From assembly GCA_019918135.1 (NCBI GenBank), contig WBZZ01003655.1, positions 1 to 64,000 of the forward strand: 64,000 bases of DNA. The letters run 5' to 3'. Below, piece by piece: positions 1 through 9,317 of the stretch. The notes beneath the pieces were generated by a model, which made no database searches, was not told where the DNA came from, and worked only from the letters and a program-made list of their open reading frames with translations. Made by a program: the position numbers and the translations under genes. The number at the start of each line of letters is the position of its first letter. Positions within the stretch are counted from its first letter, which is position 1. This DNA is from Paulinella micropora (Eukaryota; Cercozoa; Imbricatea; Euglyphida; Paulinellidae).

Positions 1-558
1 AGTATGTCCAGTCCTGGTGGAGTCTTGGCAGCCTGATTGAAATCTTGGAGATCGTCAATTACTGTCCAAGTTCAATGTGCCGCAACCAATTGCAGAGCCG
101 CTGTTTTTGCGACACTGTGCTCCGCTGGCAAAGGAAGGCGGGCCGCGTCGTCAAGACAGTCTTCTGGGCCCACCGGTGTGCCTGTTGAACCGCTACACCG
201 ATGGACACGGGGACTGCTGGACGAGCGAATTTCCTCCTCGACGCAGTCTGAGCCAACAGGCAGAGCCTGCTCACTTTGGTTGGGCTTGGGAAGTCCAGCA
301 ATGGGCACGGGATGCAGAAAAGCCAAAACCCACGGGCAGACTGGGACCAAAGAAAGGGGGGGGCGCCGCCCCCTCCCCTCTTTTCTCTCCCTCCCCTCTG
401 AGCCCCCTGAGCCCGGGGGGCTCAAGGAGAGGGGAGGCAAGGAGGGGGGGGGGTAGAGAAAGAAAAGGGAGGATGGGAAACCAAATTAGGTAGACTTTCA
501 TTTGGAGTTCACCCCCTCCCCATCCTGCAAGGTCAGTTGCGCTTGTTGCTTCCATGAG
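1..558. other. Left-edge region, possible partial coding sequence then low complexity
   Basis: Two plus-strand frames stay open at the left edge. One runs from the window start to about 197 and would end in a Cys/Arg-rich tail. The other runs from about 51 to 493 and has ordinary amino-acid composition up to about 350, then enters G-rich low complexity. Neither has a convincing start or a domain I know, so this may be the tail of a gene lying to the left. From about 355 the sequence is a G/C-rich tract holding a GC palindrome (398-442) that recurs elsewhere in the window. The genes further right give no clue to function. Confidence 0.25.
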
Positions 559-1710
559 TTATTTCTTTGGTCGGTTACAGTTACTGCAGACGACGTCGTC
601 ACGGTTGTATCTCAAACAATTCTGCTGGCACGAAGAGGCGTACCATTGGTTCGCGACCATTAGCTTATGTTTTGTACCTAGCAGAACAATGTTTTGGCTA
701 ATCCAAAACCCGATGCCCGAGCGAGCGGCGTTGTGCATGCAGTGATTACGCGAAAAATCGAGAGTGGTTTCTTTGCCGTCCCAACTGAATTGGACTTTGT
801 TAAGATCAAGCAGACGTGCCCTTGTTATGAAATCTACGCCACGCACAAGGTTGTCCTCCAGAACCCGTGCCATAGATGGCAGCGGATTACACAACACAAA
901 GCGAGGATCCTGTGTCTTATAGAACTGATTCAGTGCATACACTGCAAACTGGTGCAAGGGCACGGAAAGGTGTTTCCAGTCGGACCGGCCGGGGATGGCT
1001 CGATGTATACCCAAGTGGTACTGGTAGGCAGGCTGACCAGCTGTAGGCATAGCACTTACCGCCATGCTGATTTCCGGCTTACCATCTGCTTTTGTCAGCT
1101 GCACCAGCCATACGTTGGGGCCTTCTATCCCGTCGAACTCGTTGTATAGGCAGCGCAGTACACCCATGAGGGGATCGTAAGTCTGTCGAAGATTTGCGTC
1201 TACCTTGAGCCTGCGCATTGCGCTGGTTATCGTGTAATTGAGCTCTGTCAGGTTTACGGTATGTCTTTCTGCACATGCTTTGACCTCGTCGGGGTGGTTG
1301 AGCAGCAGTTTTTCAAGGTGCTGCCATATTTTAGGCGGCTGACTGTCAATGCTGAGGGCAAAGGCAGTGGTTTTTTCTAGCAGGTACCACAATTCCCGGA
1401 CGATTATTTTGTATGAATCATTCATCACCAATGCCTGGTTGCTGAAAACCCGCCGCAAGAGATCTGGCGTCCAAACCGTGTGGCCCGGGGGTAGATCGGG
1501 GGACCCTAAGCTTAATATTGCCTGTCGTATGTAGGAAGCATAGTACGCAAGCCACCCCGTCGCCTTACATACGCCGCAATTCAATTTGCGGCGCTTGCCC
1601 CCTGCAATCACTAGGTTTGCTACCCAGTCAGCACCCTCGCAGCAAGAAAAGCGGAAAGACTTACACTGTTGGCAAAGATCTGCATACCGAACGGCATTAC
1701 CGGCCAGCAT
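559..1710 (-). CDS. Unknown protein with Cys-pair motifs
   Basis: About 383 residues from the ATG at 1710; the frame also extends to a GTG at 1743. I do not recognise the family. The N-terminal part has C-x2-C pairs (LCQQC, then NCGVC about 40 residues on). The extreme C-terminus has C-x3-C and C-x2-C pairs in a basic context ending NRPKK, which suggests two zinc-binding sites flanking a larger mixed alpha/beta middle. There is no signal peptide or membrane segment, so it is probably intracellular. It is the leftmost convincing gene on this strand and lies downstream of the small zinc-ribbon gene on the same strand, with about 180 bases between them. Zinc binding is inferred from spacing only. 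Confidence 0.65.
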   Translation of the reverse strand: MLAGNAVRYADLCQQCKSFRFSCCEGADWVANLVIAGGKRRKLNCGVCKATGWLAYYASYIRQAILSLGSPDLPPGHTVWTPDLLRRVFSNQALVMNDSYKIIVRELWYLLEKTTAFALSIDSQPPKIWQHLEKLLLNHPDEVKACAERHTVNLTELNYTITSAMRRLKVDANLRQTYDPLMGVLRCLYNEFDGIEGPNVWLVQLTKADGKPEISMAVSAMPTAGQPAYQYHLGIHRAIPGRSDWKHLSVPLHQFAVYALNQFYKTQDPRFVLCNPLPSMARVLEDNLVRGVDFITRARLLDLNKVQFSWDGKETTLDFSRNHCMHNAARSGIGFWISQNIVLLGTKHKLMVANQWYASSCQQNCLRYNRDDVVCSNCNRPKK

Positions 1711-1893
1711 TAAAGTTTGGCTGGTGACAGAGAAAAGATGCACCTTCCTTTCTTTTGAAGCATTTACAAGGAAAAAAACCGTAGTTTTTAGTTTCTTTTT
1801 TTTCTTTTAGCGGGCTGGCGGCCCCCCCCCCCTGAGCCCGGGTCTGTTTGCGGTTGTTGGTTTTCCCCCGGCAGTCGCGTTAAACCGCGGATT

Positions 1894-2112
1894 TTACAAG
1901 ATCTCGTCTAGAGAATTGTCCACGAAGCGCATGCGTTCTTCCCAAGTGTCTCCGCTAGGGACGTCGCGAGCGGGGTTGATACAGGCGCCGTCGCCATAAG
2001 GGCGGCACACAAGCGAGGCTAAGTCCCGAGGGTCCCCTTTTTTACAAGTCCCGGACCAGTACAGCTGGCCTTCGAAAAAGCGGGCGCCGCAAGTAGGACA
2101 AACGGCCAGCAT
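1894..2112 (-). CDS. Small zinc-ribbon-like protein, cyanophage-type
   Basis: A 72-residue protein starting with ATG at 2112. It opens with CPTCGARF, followed by an aromatic stretch (LYWSGT), a GDPRDLASLVC segment, a GACINPAR segment and GDTWEERM. From memory this order of motifs matches a short conserved protein of unknown function found in marine cyanophages and some aquatic viruses; I could not check this. The first Cys pair suggests a zinc site, perhaps completed by the later Cys residues. It shares its strand with the gene at 559-1710. The high density of conserved-looking motifs for its size argues that it is a real gene. Confidence 0.6.
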   Translation of the reverse strand: MLAVCPTCGARFFEGQLYWSGTCKKGDPRDLASLVCRPYGDGACINPARDVPSGDTWEERMRFVDNSLDEIL

Positions 2113-2536
2113 ATCAACACGCTATACCACCGCTTCAATGATGAAGCAGAGAAGATACAAATGGCTAACACTAAAAGCAAGGCGGGGGGAAATAAAATCA
2201 GCCGTTGTTTAACAAAGAAAAAAAAGGAATTTAATACAAGTTCGACGTTTGCCAATTCAATTGTAATTTAATTAAAACGACTTTGCTGTCATGAGTTATT
2301 TCTTTAGTCTCCCGTCAAGTAAAGAAAAGAGGGGGAGAGGGGAGGGGGGAGAGAAGGCAAAAAAGCGGAGGGGGAGAGGAGAAAAGAGGGAGAGAGAGAG
2401 AGGGGGGGGGGGGGGGGGAAGGAGGGCGCTAGAAAGCCCGCCGGCCCTCCGATGTTTGAAAGCCCTCAGAGGATACTTGTATAAGTAAAGACGAAAGACT
2501 GTGTATTGTATAAAGCTCTCTCTCTCTCTCTAGGTC
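2113..2536. other. Intergenic purine-rich tract with TATA-like box
   Basis: About 424 bases without a gene. The first 150 are A/T-rich and precede the minus-strand gene. Bases 2325-2430 are a GA tract with a run of about 18 G. Bases 2506-2536 hold a TATAAAG box and then a CT repeat ending in AG just before the ATG at 2537. The box sits only about 25 bases from the ATG, so the leader would be very short if it is used. Confidence 0.5.
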
Positions 2537-4018
2537 ATGGTGTATTTATTTCTGCTAATGGCCCTCACGGCCTGGCAGGGGCTAACAGATGCCCAGGCTG
2601 TTTCCACCAACGTGGAAAGCTCATCGACATCGACGACCAAGCCAATCGAGACGGACCCACCGCTCCCTCCGCCCCGCGACACGGCCACCGCGCCCATCTC
2701 AGGCCAAACCCTTGGATCGACTGCGACGACGAGCGAGCCCGTCGAGACCAGGCCTCCCAGCAAGACCACTGGACCTCCTCGAGATACTAACCAAACCAAA
2801 CGCACAACAAAACGCCCCCGAACACAGGCGGAGGAATTTAACGAGACGGAGACAACGGGAGCAAACGAAACAGAAAATAACCCTTTCAATCGCACGGACT
2901 GGCCTCCGTCAAGACAGCGCCGCGCTAACAGAACTACTACTACGGAAAGACCCTCCGCGACCCGCCCCAGCAACCCGCAGGCCACGGGCGCCGCTACCTC
3001 GCGCCCCCCTGTGTCGACCACCTCGCGGCCCCCTGTGTCGACCACCTCGCGCCCCCCTGTGTCGACCACCTCGCGTCCCCCTGTGTCAACCACCTCGCGG
3101 CCCCCTGTGTCGAACACCTCGCGCCCCCCTGTGTCGACCACCTCGCGGCCCCCTGTGTCGAACACCTCGCGCCCCCCTGTGTCGACCACCTCGCGGCCCC
3201 CTGTGTGGAACACCTCGCGGCCCCCTGTGTCGACCACTTCGCGCCCCCCTGTGTCGACCACTTCGCGGCCCCCTGTGTCGACCACTTCGCGCCCCCCTGT
3301 GTGGAACACCTCGCGCCCCCCTGTGTCGACCACTTCGCGCCCCCCTGTGTCGAACACCTCGCGCCCCCCTGTGTCGACTACTTCGCGGCCCCCTGTGTCG
3401 ACCACCTCGCGCCCCCCTGTGTCGAACACCTCGCGCCCCCCTGTGTCGAACACCTCGCGCCCCCCTGTGTCGACCACTTCGCGCCCCCCTGTGTGGAACA
3501 CCTCGCGCCCCCCTGTGTCGACGACAGGCGAGTCTGCCTCGTCCACCACCTCGCGCCCCCCTGTGTCGACGACAGGCGAGTCTGCCTCGTCCACCACCTC
3601 GCGGCCCTTTGTGTCGACCACAGGCGCATCTGCCTCGTCGACCACCTCGCGCCCCCCTGTGTCTAACACAGACGCATCTGCCTCGTCTACCACCTCGCGT
3701 CCCCCTGTGTCAACCACAGGCGCGTCTGCCTCGTCTACCACCTCGCGTCCCTCTGTGTCAACCACAGGCGCGTCTGCCTCGTCCACCACCTCGCGGCCCC
3801 CTGTGTCGAACACAGACGCATCAACCCCGCCGACCACCTCGCGCCCCCCTGTGTCGACCACAGACGCGTCTGCCTCGTCTACCACCTCGCGCCCCCCTGT
3901 ATCAACCACAGGCGTGTCGGCCTCGTCTACCACCTCGCGTCCCCCTGTGTCGACCGCTAACACTATCTCGACATCCACGGGCTCGACTGTGGCAGGATCT
4001 CCGGCAGGGGCTGGTTAA
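2537..4018 (+). CDS. Secreted mucin-like Thr/Ser/Pro repeat protein
   Basis: A 493-residue protein with a clear signal peptide (about 20 residues, ending near TDAQA). Residues 20-150 are Thr/Pro-rich with N-glycosylation sites (NET, NRT). From about residue 155 there is an array of 8-residue units of the form TSRPPVST or TSRPPVSN. From about residue 330 this changes to a 16-residue unit that adds TTGxSASS. The tail is short, Gly/Ala-rich and has no membrane anchor. Such sequence is expected to be densely O-glycosylated and extended, so the protein probably lies on the surface of the virus or infected cell, or is released. The 24-base repeat contains no stop in any frame, which creates long false frames on both strands. 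Confidence 0.8.
   Translation: MVYLFLLMALTAWQGLTDAQAVSTNVESSSTSTTKPIETDPPLPPPRDTATAPISGQTLGSTATTSEPVETRPPSKTTGPPRDTNQTKRTTKRPRTQAEEFNETETTGANETENNPFNRTDWPPSRQRRANRTTTTERPSATRPSNPQATGAATSRPPVSTTSRPPVSTTSRPPVSTTSRPPVSTTSRPPVSNTSRPPVSTTSRPPVSNTSRPPVSTTSRPPVWNTSRPPVSTTSRPPVSTTSRPPVSTTSRPPVWNTSRPPVSTTSRPPVSNTSRPPVSTTSRPPVSTTSRPPVSNTSRPPVSNTSRPPVSTTSRPPVWNTSRPPVSTTGESASSTTSRPPVSTTGESASSTTSRPFVSTTGASASSTTSRPPVSNTDASASSTTSRPPVSTTGASASSTTSRPSVSTTGASASSTTSRPPVSNTDASTPPTTSRPPVSTTDASASSTTSRPPVSTTGVSASSTTSRPPVSTANTISTSTGSTVAGSPAGAG
2995..3955 (+). repeat. 24-bp tandem array passing into a 48-bp array
   Basis: A coding minisatellite inside the mucin-like gene. The 24-base unit encodes TSRPPVST/N to about 3530, and the 48-base unit follows to about 3955. 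Units differ by a few bases, mainly a third-position G/C change in the Arg codon and Thr/Asn/Trp swaps after Val-Ser. The mosaic order of variants suggests unequal exchange between units. Array length is likely to vary between isolates. Confidence 0.85.
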
Positions 4019-4677
4019 AAAAAAAGAAACGTGTTCCTTTGTGCACGCACGTAGAAGGAACAAGGGGGGGGGGGAGGGAAGAGTGTAGAGGAAGAGTAAG
4101 GAAAAGCTGGTGGAAGAGGGGGAAAAGCCGGCGGTTGTGTTGTGTGTGTGTGCGTGTGTTTTTGGGGCTTGCAAGAAGAAGCGCAAGTAAACCCCCCTTT
4201 CCCCCCCCTCCCCGCTCTATGCTGACCAAGTAAGCTATCGCGAAATAAAAATCCTGCCGTCGGTTTTTTGTTCTGAAAAGGTCAACTTTTGTTTTTAATG
4301 ACTTGCGCCGGCGATGCCGAACCCCCCCGGCTGGAATCAAGCGCAGGGCTTTTCCGTTCTACGTGCAGGGCCGTCCGCGAGCGATCCGTCCACTCGTGTG
4401 GGGCTGCCAAGCAACGGTTTCCATGGCATCGAAAAAAAAGGGAGGGGGAGATGCGGGGGGGGGGGGGTAGCATGCTCCCCCCGATTCTCTCCCCCCTCCC
4501 TCTCGTTTCTCTCTCCCCGCACCCGCCCCTCTCCCCCTCTTTCCTCCCTGCCCGGTCTTTCGCATCCCTCCTGTGTCTTCTAAAAGTCGCCGGCCCCCTG
4601 GCGAGGTTGGGCTTTGTACATAAAAAGGCACGAGCGCAAAAAAAAGCCGGAGACAGAGGGGGGGGGGAAGAGCTTTA
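4019..4677. other. Intergenic low-complexity region
   Basis: About 660 bases. G-rich and GT-rich tracts follow the mucin-like gene, and a further G-run (4455-4467) and C-rich stretch precede the next gene. Short open frames exist on both strands, but their composition changes abruptly where they enter the homopolymer tracts, and I see no gene here. A G-run at 4663-4670 lies directly upstream of the ATG at 4678. Confidence 0.5.
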
Positions 4678-5964
4678 ATGTGTACCTCTTGGGGTCAAGC
4701 AGAAATCTGTTTACTCTGGCTGCTGATAGTGCTCTGCCAACTATCATTCCCTGTGCTACACGCATACGTCTTTTGGACAGGCCCCGTCCCGAGTTTGTCG
4801 GACGAAGATTCGGGCCAAGAGCTTTGCGGGGTGGGCTTTGTGGCGTACTTTTACATTGCTCGGTGTGTGTTCTTTTTGTGTGCTTTTCTGGGGGCTTTCT
4901 GTCTGTTGCACGGGCTGCCCATGAGAGTGTGCCCAGCTTTAATACGGCGGTGCATTTATGAGATTCGCAAGACTGAAAAAAAGACGTTACTTCACTTTGC
5001 TCACGCCAAATGGGCCTTATCAAACCTGGCGTGGTTGGTCTGGCTGTACGCAGCCGCTGTGTTTATGTACACGACCTACTTAGAAAGTAAGAGTCAGGGC
5101 CTGCTGTCCAAGTTCAGGTACCAACAGTGGATCCGAGATTATGCAAGACAAACATCTCTGTTCTGGACCGCTTGGTCTACGTGTCTTTGTTTGTGTTTGG
5201 AGGTTCGCGGCGGCTTTGCGGGGTACTACATTGTCAAATCCCAAAGAAAGAATACCGTAATCACAACAGAGTTGCTCGAAAATAGGCTTCGCGTAATCAC
5301 GTGGCAAGCTGTTCTAGTCTGCCTCTTGCTGACGCTGGCCCTTGCAGGGTGGTTGGGCGTAGCACTCAAACGCCAATATGCAAGGATTTTAGCGGCCGTC
5401 GCCGACTTGCAGTACACGCTAACCCCCGTCTGCTTGTATCAGGGCCAGCTGGTCTTAGAAGCACTGAAGCCTCTCGTGCAGCGAGCCTGGCTGGGCGAGG
5501 GTATTAAAATGGACGGCGTAATGTTAATAGCAGCCGTAATAATTCTTTCAGCTAGGTATACAATTATAAGCCTTCGAAATCCATACTCGAATTCAAGCCT
5601 GGGTGAGCGTGATAATATGTGGGAAACAATCAAAAAAAACTTGCTGGGGCCGTACCCAGAAGAAAGCCTTGGTTTGCAAGTACGTGTGCTGGTGATTTTC
5701 CCCATGGTTAATTTATCTATTCTTTCTGCAGCGGCAACAGGTGGTGCTCTGGCCTCGCTTAACTTGGCGCTGGGGTTTGTGCAACTTTGTTCACTGGCGC
5801 TTTTGCAGTTAGAGCTGCACCGGTCATTTTTGCGTTCTAGTATCCAGGCTGACGACGGGCCCGGCATCAGGCGCCCGTGCCTGTTCAATCTGTACCCGTT
5901 TTTTCAAACAAAACCTTGGCCAGCTAGGCGAAGAGGGAGGGGGGGAAGTACACAGTTTCAGTGA
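4678..5964 (+). CDS. Multi-pass membrane protein, about 7-8 segments
   Basis: A 428-residue protein. Hydrophobic segments occur near residues 8-32, 50-78, 100-122, 135-160, 200-225, 275-300, 325-345 and 350-375, followed by a basic cytoplasmic-looking tail (KPWPARRRGRGG). The first segment may act as a signal sequence, leaving seven helices. I see no transporter signature and no class A, B or C receptor motif, so the family is unknown. It is one of three unrelated-looking proteins of about seven helices within 9 kb. It ends convergent with the gene at 5958-6941, overlapping it by a few bases. The start is the first ATG after a G-run. Confidence 0.75.
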   Translation: MCTSWGQAEICLLWLLIVLCQLSFPVLHAYVFWTGPVPSLSDEDSGQELCGVGFVAYFYIARCVFFLCAFLGAFCLLHGLPMRVCPALIRRCIYEIRKTEKKTLLHFAHAKWALSNLAWLVWLYAAAVFMYTTYLESKSQGLLSKFRYQQWIRDYARQTSLFWTAWSTCLCLCLEVRGGFAGYYIVKSQRKNTVITTELLENRLRVITWQAVLVCLLLTLALAGWLGVALKRQYARILAAVADLQYTLTPVCLYQGQLVLEALKPLVQRAWLGEGIKMDGVMLIAAVIILSARYTIISLRNPYSNSSLGERDNMWETIKKNLLGPYPEESLGLQVRVLVIFPMVNLSILSAAATGGALASLNLALGFVQLCSLALLQLELHRSFLRSSIQADDGPGIRRPCLFNLYPFFQTKPWPARRRGRGGSTQFQ

Positions 5965-6941
5965 CAAAACCAACGGAGCACGTCGAGGCTCAAGCGAAAT
6001 GAGTTGGGGCAAGGCTCAGAGTCACCGGTGCTGCTGCTAGCACCGGCGACTTCTTGGGGAGGGACGTGGTACGTGACATGCAAGCTAACTCGCCCGTCCG
6101 AAGCCACTTCCAGCCCCTCCCGCTCTATTACAGAGGTGGGCTGTCTTGTCTCGGCCGGCCAGAAAGGCCGGCTGGGCGCGGCGAATGGGTAAGAGTAAGA
6201 AATGGTCTGCGCAGGGCGCCACCCCGCGGGTATCTCCAACAAAACGCACAGGGCCCTGACCACGCTTCCACCGGCAGCTCCGTTGTCGTCGTCGGTGGCG
6301 GCGGTTGCCGGAGAGGAAGAGGAGGAGGAGGCGCGGGGCAGGCGCGTGAGCTCCCACAGATGCTCCTTGGTGATAACTACGTGCCCTTCCAACATGCACA
6401 AGGAACCTAGCCGGCGGCATATCACGTTCTCTCCCCGGTGCCCCCAGCGGTCAAACTCTGCTTGGTCAAAGCTCAGCGAACGCGGAGTGGCGAGGTCTTG
6501 CACGGTGCGCGTCAGCGCACTGACCTTATAGCGTAGCAGCGCCAATTCCTGGTCGCGCCCTTCGAGCACCAAAGGCAGGAGTCGCAGCTTGAAGCCAGGG
6601 CCAGTGATGCTCAACGAAGCTAAGCAGACCTTAAGCAGAGAGCTGCGCCAAGCTTTGAGCGCTTTGCACAGCTCATGCTTGTTTTCTAGCACAACAGGCA
6701 ATTCTAAGCTCACCTCAAAACAGCCCGCTGACAAAATAAAAGCACTGCCGTGGACGGATAACTGCTCAGAAGCTAGCTCCAGTTGCAGCCACCCATCGGC
6801 GCCGTGCCGTTCTTGTATTAAGTCTAACATTATTCGCTTGTGTTCCTCCTGCGTGCGCCTTTTTTTGCGTCGGGGTTCCTCCTCGTTTTCGAACGCAGCC
6901 CGGCGAGTGAGGGAGGACGCAGTAGAAGGCTTGCCACCCAT
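5958..6941 (-). CDS. Unknown protein with basic N-terminus and possible beta-rich C-terminal domain
   Basis: About 327 residues from the ATG at 6941; an upstream GTG at 6962 is less likely. The N-terminus has a nuclear-signal-like cluster (EPRRKKRRTQEE). Residues about 45-150 contain the motif HGADGWLQLEL, which recurs as HGADGFLHLSL in the small protein at 28939-29283. A short helix follows (RDQELALLRYKV), then an Arg/Gly-containing C-terminal part of about 150 residues rich in beta-type sequence with a Ser/Asp-rich loop. The C-terminal part resembles the globular heads of viral trimeric structural proteins only in general composition. There is no membrane segment. Function unknown. Confidence 0.65.
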   Translation of the reverse strand: MGGKPSTASSLTRRAAFENEEEPRRKKRRTQEEHKRIMLDLIQERHGADGWLQLELASEQLSVHGSAFILSAGCFEVSLELPVVLENKHELCKALKAWRSSLLKVCLASLSITGPGFKLRLLPLVLEGRDQELALLRYKVSALTRTVQDLATPRSLSFDQAEFDRWGHRGENVICRRLGSLCMLEGHVVITKEHLWELTRLPRASSSSSSPATAATDDDNGAAGGSVVRALCVLLEIPAGWRPAQTISYSYPFAAPSRPFWPAETRQPTSVIEREGLEVASDGRVSLHVTYHVPPQEVAGASSSTGDSEPCPNSFRLSLDVLRWFCH

Positions 6942-7323
6942 GTCGCAAAAAAAAAGAAACACGGGCGGACGCAGGAGATTCCTTTTGCACTACTTGCACA
7001 CTTGTGTAGCTGCACACACACCCCTCCCCCCCTCCCCATTCTTTCCCTCCTCTCCTCTCCCCCCCCCCGCCTCCCCCCCCCACCCCCCCCCTTACTCCGC
7101 TGCCCTCACCGGGATCTTGGATGGTTGGGAAAGGAGGGGGGGGGAGAGAAGAAAAGTGCCAGGGGGGGGTGCCCGGCCCTCCGCCCTTGCATAAAAAAGA
7201 GCGCCGTATTCCCCCGGAAAAACAAGCAAGCTGCGGCAGAGGGCAAGGGGGGGGGGAGTGCCCAAGAAAAATCTGTTGCAAGGTGAGGCGAAGAGAGAAA
7301 GAGAAAGAACCAGCAAGGAACAC
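6942..7323. other. Divergent intergenic region with C-runs and G-runs
   Basis: About 380 bases between divergent genes. A C-rich half (7020-7090) lies upstream of the minus-strand gene and a G-rich half (7133-7255) lies upstream of the plus-strand gene, so each gene has purines on its own sense strand. Longer frames can be drawn through this region, but their composition is governed by the homopolymers. Confidence 0.5.
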
Positions 7324-7950
7324 ATGGCGGACGCAGGAGACAAACGCCGCCGCACGAATGAGAATTGGCGCAGGGGCGCCTATGTGCCCCCGAGTAGACA
7401 GCCACAGACCGCCTGTCCTCCTGACCTACAGCCTCGGCAGACCGCGGATGAATGTGTACAACAATTATATAACAGCATAACTGCTCCGGGACCGTTGCAG
7501 TCAGGCGCATTTAGCATCGCTGCTGCCGCTACTACTACCACTACTACTGCTATTACGACCACAACTACTACCGCCGGCGGCCGGGATCTTACGGCGTCTT
7601 CTTGCGGAGCGGCTAGTGTCGATAATTCAAAACGTGAACACACAGCAGCCTCGGCGGCCAGAGCGGCACCCTCGCAGTGGCCGCCCAGACCCGCGCTATT
7701 TTCGGTCGAAGAAGAGGACGGGGCACTTGGCGGTTTGCCGCCAGGAACGAGGGTTCCGAGCCCGGATACAGATTTGGCCAGATTAATAACTTTATTAGAA
7801 GAACTTTCACAGAGGTTGGGCAAGCTAGAAGAAACGCTTAATAAACTAAAAGCCGAGGAGCCGTTGCAAGCTAATCTGCAAAGCCGCGTAGAAGAGCTGG
7901 AGGGCAAGTTGGCAGCGCTGCACGAAAATTCTTTGGGCGTGCACTTTTAA
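7324..7950 (+). CDS. Disordered protein with C-terminal coiled coil
   Basis: About 208 residues from the ATG at 7324 (MADAGDKRRR). The frame is open further upstream but is low complexity there. The order is a basic N-terminus, a Pro/Gln-rich stretch, a Thr/Ala run of about 25 residues coded by ACT/ACC repeats, an acidic stretch (VEEEDG), and from about residue 140 a leucine-heptad coiled coil (LLEELSQRLGKLEETLNKL, then LQSRVEELEGKLAALHEN). It looks like an oligomerising scaffold or tegument-like protein. It ends four bases into the convergent nuclease gene. Confidence 0.65.
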   Translation: MADAGDKRRRTNENWRRGAYVPPSRQPQTACPPDLQPRQTADECVQQLYNSITAPGPLQSGAFSIAAAATTTTTTAITTTTTTAGGRDLTASSCGAASVDNSKREHTAASAARAAPSQWPPRPALFSVEEEDGALGGLPPGTRVPSPDTDLARLITLLEELSQRLGKLEETLNKLKAEEPLQANLQSRVEELEGKLAALHENSLGVHF

Positions 7951-9080
7951 GCGCTTGACAACTGCAAGACCTTTTTGAGGGGCCCGACGCCCAGGGTGTG
8001 GCACAAGGGAAGCGCTCCGGCTTGGAGACGGAGAGAAGTCTGGCCTAACAGCCGGCTCCTGAGCGCGGGCCAGCCCGTGACCCAGGAGGCATCAAGCTCC
8101 GTGGCCGCCAGCCCCGGTTCTTCGCTTAGCAGACCGAGGTAGCAAAGGTAAGTTCGAATTTTTTGGGCGCCCGCTGCTCCTATTTGCTGTTCCTTGTTCT
8201 CCGCGGCCTCCTGCAGGATAGAGTTGATTTCGTTGGTGTAACAAAGCCCCAGATGGTGCCGCCTGATCGCCAAGCACTGCAGTGCCTTTTTCTTTCTGTC
8301 TGGTACTTGTTCGAAATAAAAGTCGTTTTGTCTAGGATGGAACACGGCGAGGAACATACCAAGCACCGGGCGCCCGGTCTGTCGTTCCGCGAGAAGCCGA
8401 TAGAAATTGAGTTGCATAGTGTACTTGTGGAAGTTGGCGTTGGGCAGGTCTGCGCAGACCCTAAAGCCGGTCTCGCCGGTACGGTAGGGCGTCTTGCGCA
8501 ACTGTTTGCTGCGTTTCCAGTCGACTAGGTAGAGACCCCCAGTGCGCGGGCAGAGATAGAGCATGTCGCAAGAGCCCACTACCAAGTACTTGCGAGACAA
8601 GAGGTACAGCTCTGTCCGCCAGGGAACCCAGCCCTTGGCGAGCACTACGCTCTCATGGAAGCGGTGGAATTGAACGTACTCAGCGCCAAGCTTCTCCGGT
8701 ACAAGCCCCGGTACCGCGGGGATAACATCGTTGTAGAAGCTCTCGATGTAGGCGTGCAAGCGCGTGCCGTCGTCCCGCGCCGCGTCCCACTCGGCCGCAA
8801 TCTCTTCTTCTGAGCGCCTTTGTCTGCTGGCAAGGACACGAAGCAAAGTCTCGCGTGGAAACTCGGGGAAAAACGAGCTTAAGAGGGAGGAGACACTGCC
8901 GGGCAAGGGCAACCACTGCTTGGCATCTAGCCGCAGTTTGTACAAGTGAGGCCCTGCCTCAAACACTACCTCTCCGTCCGTAGGTAAGGGGTTCAGCCTA
9001 GCGAGCACGTCGCAATCCGCTTTGTTTTTTTCTAAAAAAACCTCCAGCCGACGATGAAGGCTCGACGTAGCTGAAACCAT
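7947..9080 (-). CDS. PD-(D/E)XK nuclease, RecB-like
   Basis: A 377-residue protein starting at the ATG at 9080. Motifs visible in order: DDGTRLHAYIE (residues 103-113, the G-x-x-H-type helix of RecB-like nucleases), Glu in WRTELYL (about 157), VGSCDMLYL with Asp172, and YLVDWKRSK with Asp187 and Lys189. Together they form the D-(D/E)-x-K metal site. Family members cut DNA ends or single strands during replication and recombination, and RecB-like exonucleases are common in large DNA viruses. The C-terminal 90 residues are helical and may be specific to this protein. The likely role is processing of viral DNA during recombination or packaging. It has no signal peptide, so it acts in nucleus or cytoplasm. 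The nuclease call is firm; the substrate is inferred. Confidence 0.85.
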   Translation of the reverse strand: MVSATSSLHRRLEVFLEKNKADCDVLARLNPLPTDGEVVFEAGPHLYKLRLDAKQWLPLPGSVSSLLSSFFPEFPRETLLRVLASRQRRSEEEIAAEWDAARDDGTRLHAYIESFYNDVIPAVPGLVPEKLGAEYVQFHRFHESVVLAKGWVPWRTELYLLSRKYLVVGSCDMLYLCPRTGGLYLVDWKRSKQLRKTPYRTGETGFRVCADLPNANFHKYTMQLNFYRLLAERQTGRPVLGMFLAVFHPRQNDFYFEQVPDRKKKALQCLAIRRHHLGLCYTNEINSILQEAAENKEQQIGAAGAQKIRTYLCYLGLLSEEPGLAATELDASWVTGWPALRSRLLGQTSLRLQAGALPLCHTLGVGPLKKVLQLSSA

Positions 9081-9317
9081 CGAACAAGCGGCACCAGGGA
9101 GTTTTTGTTTCTTTTTGTTTTTGTCGTGCGCCGCCTGCCGGGGCTGCGACCAATTCCCTGCTGCATGTGGGAGCCAAGGGGAAGAGGGAGGGGGAGGGGG
9201 GACGGGGGAGAAAGAGACAAGCGGGGGGAGGGGGGGGGGGTGCCGGAGGGGCAGGGGTTCGGGGGAAGGGGGAGGGGGGGGGGTGTATGTGGCGACGGTG
9301 GAAGTCTTTCTCTTCCT
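9081..9317. other. G-rich intergenic tract
   Basis: About 237 bases, with runs of 8-10 G between 9180 and 9290. It separates two minus-strand genes, so it is C-rich on their sense strand, which is an exception to the usual purine-sense pattern. No gene seen. Confidence 0.5.

Noticed and set aside
2506-2536. 3' splice site (CT tract ending in AG) before the mucin-like ATG
   Set aside because: A TATA-like box lies directly upstream, the rest of the window appears intronless, and a CT microsatellite explains the tract.
2530-3978. Long open frames on both strands across the mucin-like array
   Set aside because: The 24-base unit has no stop in any frame, so these frames follow from the repeat. 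Only the plus frame at 2537 has a signal peptide and an ordinary non-repeat N-terminus.
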